64,000 nucleotides of DNA. Origin: Pseudomonas siliginis. Lineage in GTDB: Bacteria > Pseudomonadota > Gammaproteobacteria > Pseudomonadales > Pseudomonadaceae. This document shows positions 35,957 to 43,504 of the stretch, in pieces. The stretch spans positions 186,001 to 250,000 of the forward strand of contig NZ_JAHSTW010000004.1 in NCBI RefSeq assembly GCF_019145195.1, written 5' to 3'. The translations under genes were made by a program, and so were the position numbers. How positions within the stretch are numbered: position 1 is the stretch's first letter; each line of letters opens with the position of its first letter. Under the pieces are notes generated by a model. That model did not search any database. It was not told where the DNA came from and was given only the letters and a program-made list of their open reading frames with translations.

Positions 35957-36316
35957 TCATCCAGGCAACTCCAGATTATCCAGCACCCGATTTACCGCCA
36001 GTTCCCCGAGCATGATCAGTTGCGCAATCCCCATCAGCGTTCGGCGCTGCGATGGTTTGACCAGCCCGGCGAATTCCTGGGCGATGGTTTTGGCCGAGGC
36101 GAGGGTTTCGCAGGCGTTGGCCAGCAGGTCTTCGTTTTTTGTGTCGGCGGTGACGGCGTACATGGCGCGGGGGCTGAAGGGTGGTGGGGTCGAGCCGGGT
36201 GGGCAGAGGTAGTGGTCGAGGGCGCGATCGGCGGCTTCGTGGAGTTTTTTTGAATCGAGGGATTCGTAGGGGGAGGTCGGGTCGGATTCGGGCGGGTTGG
36301 GTGTTGGTTTGATCAT
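35957..36316 (-). CDS. DUF6124 family protein, function unknown
   Basis: 119 aa. A Pro/Ser-rich N-terminus (IKPTPNPPESDPTSPYESLD) is followed by a helical domain (KKLHEAADRALDHYL) and RAMYAVTADTKNEDLLANAC to the end. It resembles the DUF6124 proteins frequent in fluorescent pseudomonads; no function is known to me. A strong AAGGAG lies 8 nt before the ATG. The upstream leader is highly structured (36352-36523). Its 3' half is duplicated at 33146-33367. Confidence 0.78.
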   Translation of the reverse strand: MIKPTPNPPESDPTSPYESLDSKKLHEAADRALDHYLCPPGSTPPPFSPRAMYAVTADTKNEDLLANACETLASAKTIAQEFAGLVKPSQRRTLMGIAQLIMLGELAVNRVLDNLELPG

Positions 36317-36351
36317 GGTGAAGCTCCTTTGAAATGGAGCCGCGACAACCT

Positions 36352-36523
36352 GTCGCTAAACAGGGAGGGTGGCGGCTGTACGCGGGTTAGCGAACCGGTC
36401 AAAGGCACCCGGCAGACCCGAAGGTCTCCCGCATACAGCCACCATGACGAAATCGCGAAAATACAGATCCGCAACGAAGCCTGGAACGCTGATGCACCTT
36501 TGACTTGAGTTCGAGTCGCTAAA
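36352..36523 (-). promoter_or_regulatory. Structured 5' leader of the DUF6124 gene, candidate RNA element
   Basis: On the minus strand a long stem forms between GGTGGCTGTATGCGGG and the later CCCGCGTACAGCCGCC. Inside it is a small hairpin AGACC-TTCG-GGTCT with a UUCG tetraloop. The 9-mer TTTAGCGAC occurs twice, once at each end of the region (plus-strand positions 36515-36523 and 36352-36360). The element ends about 35 nt before the ATG. Its role (riboregulator, attenuator or promoter-associated repeat) is not known. With the REP pair it accounts for the 620-bp gap before flhA. Confidence 0.45.
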
Positions 36524-36707
36524 CCCGATCGCTGATTCGTCAGCGACCGGACCACAATAGAATCCGACCCCCAGGTGCACAAGCCGGCGGATTCTGGCTT
36601 GGCTGTAGGCAATGGCGCAAGGATTTGTAGCCTTGAGACCGTGTCTGCTGGTGTCTTGTAAACAGCTTCGTTTAAATCGAAAAAAATGCGCCGCATTCGA
36701 AGGCCTC

Positions 36708-36799
36708 TTCGCGAGCAGGCTCGCTCCCACAGGGGCCGTATTCCAAATGTCCGATTGGGAATGCATGTCAAACTGTGGGAGCGAGCCTGCTCGCGAAGG
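36708..36799. repeat. REP pair (REPIN), opposite orientation
   Basis: TTCGCGAGCAGGCTCGCTCC first, then GGGAGCGAGCCTGCTCGCGA about 65 bp later. The arm order is reversed relative to the units after fliJ and fliK. Confidence 0.88.
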
Positions 36800-36862
36800 G
36801 GCCAGCCCAATCAGCCGATAAATCCCAAGTAAAACCGCTCTATTTCATTCCCCGGCAAAAGT

Positions 36863-36878
36863 TGGAAAGCTTCTTGCA
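36863..36878 (+). promoter_or_regulatory. Sigma-54 promoter of flhA
   Basis: TGGAAAG (36863-36869), CTTC, TTGCA (36874-36878). GG to GC spacing is 12. It lies 61 bp before flhA and would drive flhA-flhF-fleN-fliA. Confidence 0.83.
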
Positions 36879-36939
36879 ATAGCCGCCCTGCGCCCGTTCG
36901 GGGCGTCAAAAGTTTGCTTTAAAGGAACGGGGAAAACCG

Positions 36940-39069
36940 GTGGATCGCACTCAGTTATTCAATACAGCACGCACCAACGTTGCCGACCTCAGTCGAGGCA
37001 ATCTGGGCGTGCCGTTGTTGCTGCTGGTCATGCTGGCGATGATGATGTTGCCGGTGCCGCCGTTCCTGCTCGACGTCTTCTTTACCTTCAACATTGCCCT
37101 GTCCATCGTCGTCCTGCTGGTCTGCGTGTATGCGCTGCGGCCGCTGGATTTCGCCGTGTTCCCGACCATTCTGCTGGTGGCGACGCTGCTGCGGCTGGCC
37201 TTGAACGTGGCCTCGACGCGGGTGGTGATGCTCCACGGTCAGGACGGCCATGCCGCGGCTGGTAAGGTGATTCAGGCCTTTGGTGAGGTGGTGATCGGCG
37301 GTAACTACGTGGTCGGTATCGTGGTCTTCGCTATCCTCATGATCATCAACTTCGTCGTGGTGACCAAGGGTGCCGGGCGGATTTCCGAGGTGAGCGCGCG
37401 CTTCACCCTCGATGCGATGCCCGGCAAACAAATGGCGATCGACGCCGACCTCAACGCCGGCCTGATCGACCAGAACCAGGCCAAGTCGCGCCGTCAGGAA
37501 GTCGCCCAAGAGGCCGAGTTCTACGGTTCGATGGACGGTGCCAGCAAGTTCGTCCGCGGTGACGCCATCGCCGGCCTGCTGATTCTGTTCATCAACCTCA
37601 TTGGCGGCATGGCGGTTGGTATCTTCCAGCACGGCATGAGCTTCGGCGACGCGGGCAAGGTTTACGCTTTGCTGACCATCGGTGACGGTTTAGTGGCGCA
37701 ATTGCCATCACTGTTGTTATCTACAGCAGCGGCGATCATGGTGACCCGTGCTTCCGGCTCGGAAGACATGGGCAAGCAGATCAACCGCCAGATGTTCGCC
37801 TCGCCGAAAGCGCTGGCCGTGGCCGCTGGTTTGATGGCGGTGATGGGTCTGGTGCCGGGCATGCCGCACTTCTCCTTCCTGAGCATGGCCGCGCTGGCCG
37901 CAGGCGGCGCGTACCTGTTCTGGAAGAAGCAGAACGTCGCCAAGGTCGTGGCGCTGGAAGAGGTCAAGCGTCAGCAGGAACTGCTGCCGTCGCCGGCCCG
38001 CGCCATGGAAACCAAAGAGCTGGGCTGGGACGACGTTACGCCGATCGACATGATCGGCCTGGAAGTCGGCTATCGCCTGATCCCGCTGGTAGACCGCAAT
38101 CAGGGTGGGCAATTGCTCGCGCGGATCAAGGGCGTGCGCAAGAAGCTCTCGCAGGATCTGGGCTTCCTGATGCCGACCGTGCACATCCGCGACAACCTCG
38201 ATCTGGCGCCGAGCGCGTATCGCCTGACCCTGATGGGCGTGATCCTCGCCGAGGCCGAGATTTATCCGGATCGCGAACTGGCGATCAACCCGGGGCAGGT
38301 GTACGGCTCGCTCAACGGGATCAACGCCAAAGATCCGGCTTTCGGCCTGGAAGCGGTGTGGATCGAAATCAGCCAGCGTGCGCAGGCGCAATCGCTCGGC
38401 TACACCGTGGTCGACGCCAGCACCGTGGTCGCCACCCACTTGAACCAGATTCTGTACAAGCACTCCAGTGAGCTGATCGGCCACGAGGAAGTGCAGCAAC
38501 TCATGCAATTGCTGGCCAAGAGCTCGCCGAAACTGGCGGAAGAGCTGGTGCCGGGCGTGGTTTCGCTGTCGCAGTTGCTCAAAGTTCTGCAAGCGCTGCT
38601 CGCCGAGCACGTGCCGGTGCGCGACATCCGCAGCATCGCCGAAGCGATCGCGAACAACGCCGCGAAGAGTCAAGATACCGCCGCGCTGGTCGCCGCTGTG
38701 CGGGTCGGCGTATCCCGTGCAATCGTCCAAAGCATTGTAGGCACTGAGTCCGAGCTGCCTGTAATCACATTGGAACCAAGGTTGGAACAGATATTGCTCA
38801 ATAGTCTGCAGAAGGCAGGACAAGGCTCGGAAGAGGGCGTTCTGCTGGAGCCGAGCATGGCCGAGAAGCTGCAACGTTCGTTGATCGAAGCGGCCCAGCG
38901 TCAGGAAATGCAAGGCCAACCGGTGATCCTGCTGGTAGCAGGCCCGATTCGCGCGATGCTCTCGCGTTTCGGCCGCCTCGCAGTGCCAGGGCTGCATGTA
39001 CTGGCCTACCAGGAAGTACCGGACAACAAGCAAGTGACCATCGTTGCGACAGTAGGGCCCAACGGCTGA
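36940..39069 (+). CDS. flhA: FlhA, flagellar export gate protein
   Basis: 709-aa membrane protein whose cytoplasmic nonamer docks chaperone-substrate pairs. Eight hydrophobic segments fill the first 330 residues, with the FHIPEP-family stretch TLLRLALNVASTRVVMLHGQ. The linker and cytoplasmic domain follow (GWDDVTPIDMIGLEVGYRLI). The start is GTG at 36940 after AAAGGAACGGGG. In most pseudomonads flhA lies close to flhB; here 6.5 kb of accessory DNA separates them. Confidence 0.96.
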   Translation: MDRTQLFNTARTNVADLSRGNLGVPLLLLVMLAMMMLPVPPFLLDVFFTFNIALSIVVLLVCVYALRPLDFAVFPTILLVATLLRLALNVASTRVVMLHGQDGHAAAGKVIQAFGEVVIGGNYVVGIVVFAILMIINFVVVTKGAGRISEVSARFTLDAMPGKQMAIDADLNAGLIDQNQAKSRRQEVAQEAEFYGSMDGASKFVRGDAIAGLLILFINLIGGMAVGIFQHGMSFGDAGKVYALLTIGDGLVAQLPSLLLSTAAAIMVTRASGSEDMGKQINRQMFASPKALAVAAGLMAVMGLVPGMPHFSFLSMAALAAGGAYLFWKKQNVAKVVALEEVKRQQELLPSPARAMETKELGWDDVTPIDMIGLEVGYRLIPLVDRNQGGQLLARIKGVRKKLSQDLGFLMPTVHIRDNLDLAPSAYRLTLMGVILAEAEIYPDRELAINPGQVYGSLNGINAKDPAFGLEAVWIEISQRAQAQSLGYTVVDASTVVATHLNQILYKHSSELIGHEEVQQLMQLLAKSSPKLAEELVPGVVSLSQLLKVLQALLAEHVPVRDIRSIAEAIANNAAKSQDTAALVAAVRVGVSRAIVQSIVGTESELPVITLEPRLEQILLNSLQKAGQGSEEGVLLEPSMAEKLQRSLIEAAQRQEMQGQPVILLVAGPIRAMLSRFGRLAVPGLHVLAYQEVPDNKQVTIVATVGPNG

Positions 39070-39080
39070 GGTAGTGGTTT

Positions 39081-40421
39081 ATGCAAGTTAAGCGTTTTTT
39101 CGCCGCCGATATGCGTCAGGCCATGAAGCTGGTTCGCGATGAGCTGGGCGCTGATGCCGCCATCATCGGCAACCGCCGCATCGCCGGCGGCGTCGAGTTG
39201 ACGGCGGCTCTGGATTACAAATTGTCGGCGCTGGCGCCACGGGTTCCGAACATGGAGCTCGAAGACGAGCTGCGCAAGACCCAGTCGCGCATCGTCACCG
39301 CCCAGGCCGAACTGAGCCTGCGTGGCGAAGCCGACGGCAACACCAATCAGCAATTGTTTGCCGGGCTGCCATTGACCGCAGGCCTGCCGCTGACCGCTGC
39401 CGAGCCGCTGAGCGAGCCGACCTACGCCGCACCGACGCGTCCGGCCGCAGCACCTGCGCAGGCCTCCGCGGGTGTCGATCCGCGTGCACTGGATTCGATG
39501 CGTTTTGAATTGAACAGCCTCCGCGAGCTGATGGAAGTGCAGCTCGGCACCCTGGCCTGGAATCAGCTGCAAGGCAGCCGTCCGGCCCAGGCCAATCTGT
39601 ATCGCCGTCTGCAGCGCATCGGCCTGTCCGGCCCGCTGTCGCGCGACCTGTTGGCGATGATCACCGATATCGAAGAACCCCGTCAGGCCTGGCGCATGCT
39701 GCTGGCGCACTTGGCGCGGATGATTGCCGTACCGGAAGTCGAGCCGCTGGAAGAGGGCGGTGTGATTGCCATGGTCGGCCCCGCCGGCATGGGCAAGACC
39801 ACCACGCTGGCCAAGCTCGCCGCGCGTTACGTGCTCAAGTACGGCGCGCAGAACGTCGCGCTGGTGAGCATGGACAGCTTCCGCATCGGCGCGCAGGAAC
39901 AACTGAAAACCCTCGGGCGCATCCTCAACGTGCCGGTAACGCACGTCGATCCGGGTCAGTCGCTGGTGCAGGCATTGGATCCACTGCTACGCAAACGCGT
40001 GGTTTTGATCGATACTGCCGGGCTGCAAGCCAGTGATCCGGCGTTGCGCATGCAGCTTGAGAGCCTGGCCGGGCGTGGCATTCGCTCAAAAAATTATCTG
40101 GTCCTGGCAACCACCAGCCAGAAACAGGTTCTAACCGCCGCTTACCACAGTTACAAGCGTTGCGGGCTGGCCGGCTGCATCCTGACTAAACTGGATGAAA
40201 CGGCCAGTCTCGGCGAAGTGTTGAGCCTGGCGATCAGTCATGAATTGCCGGTCGCGTACCTGACCGATGGCCCACGGATTCCGGATGATCTGCATCTGCC
40301 GCGTCGTCATCAACTGGTCAGCCGCGCCGTCAGCGTGCAAATGCAGGAAGAACCCAGCGAAGAAGCCATGGCTGACATGTTCGCTGATATCTATCACAGC
40401 CCGACCAAGCAGGTTGGCTGA
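39081..40421 (+). CDS. flhF: FlhF, polar flagellar placement GTPase
   Basis: 446-aa SRP-type GTPase that sets the polar site of flagellum assembly. The basic N-domain is MQVKRFFAADMRQAMKLVRD, followed by an Ala/Pro linker. The NG domain carries P-loop GPAGMGKTTTLAKLAARYV, the G3 region VLIDTAGLQASDP and the G4-like TKLDETASLGEVLSL. It precedes fleN, the usual order. Confidence 0.95.
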   Translation: MQVKRFFAADMRQAMKLVRDELGADAAIIGNRRIAGGVELTAALDYKLSALAPRVPNMELEDELRKTQSRIVTAQAELSLRGEADGNTNQQLFAGLPLTAGLPLTAAEPLSEPTYAAPTRPAAAPAQASAGVDPRALDSMRFELNSLRELMEVQLGTLAWNQLQGSRPAQANLYRRLQRIGLSGPLSRDLLAMITDIEEPRQAWRMLLAHLARMIAVPEVEPLEEGGVIAMVGPAGMGKTTTLAKLAARYVLKYGAQNVALVSMDSFRIGAQEQLKTLGRILNVPVTHVDPGQSLVQALDPLLRKRVVLIDTAGLQASDPALRMQLESLAGRGIRSKNYLVLATTSQKQVLTAAYHSYKRCGLAGCILTKLDETASLGEVLSLAISHELPVAYLTDGPRIPDDLHLPRRHQLVSRAVSVQMQEEPSEEAMADMFADIYHSPTKQVG

Positions 40422-40428
40422 GGTAATC

Positions 40429-40536
40429 ATGAACAGTTTTTGTACCTACATCGATGGTCTGCCACGCATTGTTCCGATCAGGAACGCGCAGCCAGTAATG
40501 TGGCCTCCGTCTATGCAAGACAAGGTAAAGAAATAA
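40429..40536 (+). CDS. Possible 35-aa small protein between flhF and fleN
   Basis: Opens with ATG at 40429, 5 nt after GAGG at 40420-40423, starts MNSFCTYIDGLPRIVPIRNA and ends in TAA one base before the fleN ATG. It fills the flhF-fleN gap exactly, so it could be a translated leader coupled to fleN. There is no known family. It may also be an accidental frame; conservation would decide. Confidence 0.35.
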   Translation: MNSFCTYIDGLPRIVPIRNAQPVMWPPSMQDKVKK

Positions 40537-40537
40537 C

Positions 40538-41368
40538 ATGGGCAGCATGCATCCCGTACAGGTGATCGCGGTGACCGGCGGCAAAGGTGGCGTCGGCAAG
40601 ACTAACGTGTCAGTGAACTTGTCGCTGGCGCTGGCAGAGCTTGGCCGTCGGGTCATGCTGCTGGACGCCGACCTGGGCCTGGCGAACGTCGACGTTCTGC
40701 TGGGGCTGACACCCAAGCGCACACTGGCCGACGTTATCGAAGGCCGTTGCGAACTGCGCGACGTGCTGTTGCAAGGCCCGGGCGGGATTCGCATCGTGCC
40801 GGCGGCCTCCGGCACGCAGAGCATGGTGCACCTGAGCCCGGCGCAGCACGCCGGCCTGATCCAGGCGTTCAGCGACATCGGCGACAATCTCGACGTGCTG
40901 GTGATCGACACCGCTGCGGGTATTGGTGACTCGGTAGTCAGTTTCGTTCGTGCCGCCCAGGAAGTGTTGCTGGTGGTCTGCGACGAGCCGACTTCGATCA
41001 CCGACGCTTACGCGCTGATCAAGTTGCTCAACCGCGACTACGGCATGAACCGCTTCCGCGTGCTGGCCAACATGGCGCAGAGCCCGCAGGAAGGGCGCAA
41101 CCTGTTCGCCAAGTTGACCAAGGTCACGGATCGCTTCCTCGACGTCGCCCTACAATACGTCGGCGCCGTGCCCTACGACGAAAGCGTGCGCAAAGCGGTG
41201 CAGAAGCAGCGCGCCGTCTACGAAGCCTTTCCCCGTTCCAAGTGCGCGCTGGCCTTCAAGGCCATCGCCCAGAAGGTCGACACCTGGCCGCTGCCCGCCA
41301 ACCCGCGCGGGCATCTGGAATTTTTCGTCGAGCGTCTCGTGCAGCAAACCGCAGGGCCTGTGATATGA
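40538..41368 (+). CDS. fleN: FleN, flagellar number regulator (MinD-like ATPase)
   Basis: 276-aa ParA/MinD ATPase that binds FleQ and keeps flagellar number low. The deviant Walker A is GGKGGVGKTNVSVNLSLALA. It has LLDADLGLANVDVLLGLTPK and Walker B VLVIDTAAGIGDSVVSFVRA. It follows flhF and overlaps fliA by 4 bp. Confidence 0.96.
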   Translation: MGSMHPVQVIAVTGGKGGVGKTNVSVNLSLALAELGRRVMLLDADLGLANVDVLLGLTPKRTLADVIEGRCELRDVLLQGPGGIRIVPAASGTQSMVHLSPAQHAGLIQAFSDIGDNLDVLVIDTAAGIGDSVVSFVRAAQEVLLVVCDEPTSITDAYALIKLLNRDYGMNRFRVLANMAQSPQEGRNLFAKLTKVTDRFLDVALQYVGAVPYDESVRKAVQKQRAVYEAFPRSKCALAFKAIAQKVDTWPLPANPRGHLEFFVERLVQQTAGPVI

Positions 41369-42105
41369 CCGCCAGTGGCATGAATCTTTACAAAAAGTCG
41401 GCGCGTGACGCGCAATACGAATTGATCGAGCGCTACGCGCCGCTGGTCAAGCGCATTGCCTATCACTTGCTGGCGCGCCTGCCGGCCAGCGTGCAGGTCG
41501 AAGACCTGATCCAGGCCGGGATGATCGGTTTGCTCGAAGTCTCGACCAAATACGACGCCAGCAAAGGCGCCAGTTTCGAAACGTACGCGGGCATTCGAAT
41601 CCGCGGCGCGATGCTCGATGAAGTGCGCAAAGGGGATTGGGCGCCACGCTCGGTTCACCGTAATACCAGGATGGTCAGCGACGCGATTCGCTCGATTGAA
41701 GCTAAAACCGGCCGTGACGCTAAAGATCACGAGGTTGCGGCCGAACTCCAATTGAGTCTCGACGATTACTACGGGATTCTGAATGACACCTTGGGCAGTC
41801 GCCTGTTCAGTTTCGACGACCTGTTGCAGGACGGCGAACACGAAGGGCTGCACGAGGATGGCGCCAGTGCTCACATGGAGCCGTCACGCGATCTGGAAGA
41901 CGAACGCTTCCAGGCGGCGCTGGCGGACGCGATTGCCAATTTGCCGGAGCGTGAGCGACTGGTGTTGGCGCTGTACTACGACGAAGAGCTGAACCTCAAG
42001 GAAATCGGTGAAGTCCTTGGCGTCAGTGAATCGCGGGTCAGCCAGTTACACAGCCAGTGCGCGGCCCGTCTGCGGGGGCGTTTGGGGGAGTGGCGAGCGC
42101 GCTGA
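41365..42105 (+). CDS. fliA: FliA, sigma-28 factor
   Basis: 246-aa flagellar sigma factor. Region 2 contains YAPLVKRIAYHLLARLPASV and FETYAGIRIRGAMLDEVRKG. Region 3 begins near DAKDHEVAAELQLS, and region 4 has LKEIGEVLGVSESRVSQLHS. The start is the ATG at 41365 overlapping the fleN stop; longer frames into fleN are shadows. It should read the fliC promoter at 6757. Confidence 0.96.
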   Translation: MTASGMNLYKKSARDAQYELIERYAPLVKRIAYHLLARLPASVQVEDLIQAGMIGLLEVSTKYDASKGASFETYAGIRIRGAMLDEVRKGDWAPRSVHRNTRMVSDAIRSIEAKTGRDAKDHEVAAELQLSLDDYYGILNDTLGSRLFSFDDLLQDGEHEGLHEDGASAHMEPSRDLEDERFQAALADAIANLPERERLVLALYYDEELNLKEIGEVLGVSESRVSQLHSQCAARLRGRLGEWRAR

Positions 42106-42181
42106 AGGCAGTGTGGGGACACTGCGAAACGAGGCTGGTGCGGTGATGAACGGCGCCGGTCTCGATCCGTTGTGCTCCAGA

Positions 42182-42206
42182 CAAACTTCGAGTGCTATGC
42201 CGATTG
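42182..42206 (+). promoter_or_regulatory. Weak candidate sigma-28 promoter of the che operon
   Basis: GCCGATTG at 42199-42206 matches six of eight bases of the FliA -10 element, but the only -35-like sequence (CAAA, 42182-42185) is 13 nt away instead of 15. FliA control of cheYZ genes is known in P. aeruginosa. It lies 54 bp before cheY. Confidence 0.3.
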
Positions 42207-42260
42207 ATTGAAGTGGCGCGTCCAGGTGCTGGGCGCGTTTAAGACTGCTTGGAGGTCGAA

Positions 42261-42644
42261 TTGAACAAAGACATGAAAATCCTCATCGTTGATGACTTCT
42301 CAACGATGCGGCGGATCATCAAGAACCTGCTGCGCGATCTTGGGTTCACCAACACCGTCGAGGCCGACGATGGCGTAACCGCCATTCCGGTGCTCAACAG
42401 CGGCAGCATCGACTTTCTGGTAACGGACTGGAACATGCCGGGCATGACCGGTATCGACCTGCTGCGTCACGTGCGCGCCGATGAAAAACTCAAGCACCTC
42501 CCGGTGTTGATGGTGACTGCTGAAGCCAAGCGCGAGCAGATCATCGAGGCCGCTCAGGCCGGTGTGAACGGTTACGTAGTCAAACCTTTCACGGCTCAAG
42601 CGTTGAAAGACAAAATCGAGAAGATTTTCGAACGCATCGGCTGA
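42261..42644 (+). CDS. cheY: CheY, chemotaxis response regulator
   Basis: 127-aa single receiver domain. Acidic pocket VDDFS, phospho-acceptor Asp56 in [11 protein letters not shown], and the KPF lysine in [12 protein letters not shown]. CheY-P binds FliM to reverse rotation. The start is probably TTG at 42261, 5 nt after GGAGG; ATG at 42273 gives the shorter form MKILIVDD and is too far from that site. Confidence 0.95.
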   Translation: MNKDMKILIVDDFSTMRRIIKNLLRDLGFTNTVEADDGVTAIPVLNSGSIDFLVTDWNMPGMTGIDLLRHVRADEKLKHLPVLMVTAEAKREQIIEAAQAGVNGYVVKPFTAQALKDKIEKIFERIG

Positions 42645-42662
42645 TGAATGCGCGGGGGAGCT

Positions 42663-43451
42663 ATGGAGCATAACGAATCATCACAGGGCGATTTCGAATC
42701 GACCCTGAAAAAACACGCGGTCGAACTGGTCGAGAGCCTTGAAAAAGGCAAGTTCGGCGACGCGGTGCAACTGATCCATGAGCTCAATCAGACCCGTGAC
42801 CGCGGCCTGTATCAGGAAGTGGGCAAGCTCACACGTGAACTGCACAGTGCGATCGTCAATTTCCAGATCGATCCGCACATGCCGCAGGCCGAGGAAGTGT
42901 CGCAAATCACCGACGCCACCGAACGCCTGGGCTATGTGGTCAAGCTGACGGAAGCCGCGGCCAACCGCACCATGGATCTGGTGGAAAGCGCCACGCCGGT
43001 GGTCAACAGTCTGGCTGATGAAGCGCAGACGTTGAGCGCCGATTGGGGCCGCTTCATGCGTCGCGAGGTCGGGGCTGAAGAGTTCCGCGAACTGGCGCGC
43101 CGGGTCGACGGTTTTCTGTCACGCAGCAGCACGGACAACCGTGCGGTGTCGAGCAACCTCAACGACATCCTGCTGGCTCAGGATTACCAGGACCTCACAG
43201 GTCAAGTGATCAAGCGTGTGACCCAACTGGTCACCGAAGTCGAAAGCAATCTGCTCAAACTCGTGCTCATGGCCAGTCAGGTCGACCGCTTTGCGGGCAT
43301 CGAACATGACCGCGCCGCAATGCTTGCTGAAAAAGATCCACAAAAACATCTCTCGCAGGGTGAAGGTCCGCAGATTCATGCCGATAAACGAGAAGACGTT
43401 GTGTCCGGTCAGGACGATGTGGACGATTTGTTATCCAGCCTTGGATTCTAG
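42663..43451 (+). CDS. cheZ: CheZ, CheY-P phosphatase
   Basis: 262-aa CheZ. The central four-helix region includes ATERLGYVVKLTEAAANRTM, and the catalytic segment ILLAQDYQDLTGQVIKRVTQ carries the Gln required for CheY-P hydrolysis. The C-terminal CheY-binding peptide is DVDDLLSSLGF. The start is the ATG at 42663 after GGGGGAG; an upstream ATG at 42648 lacks a ribosome-binding site. Confidence 0.95.
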   Translation: MEHNESSQGDFESTLKKHAVELVESLEKGKFGDAVQLIHELNQTRDRGLYQEVGKLTRELHSAIVNFQIDPHMPQAEEVSQITDATERLGYVVKLTEAAANRTMDLVESATPVVNSLADEAQTLSADWGRFMRREVGAEEFRELARRVDGFLSRSSTDNRAVSSNLNDILLAQDYQDLTGQVIKRVTQLVTEVESNLLKLVLMASQVDRFAGIEHDRAAMLAEKDPQKHLSQGEGPQIHADKREDVVSGQDDVDDLLSSLGF

Positions 43452-43504
43452 AGTTTCGGAATTCGGGTTTTTTGGGTTTTTAGACCTGTAGGAGCACCCC
43501 ATTA

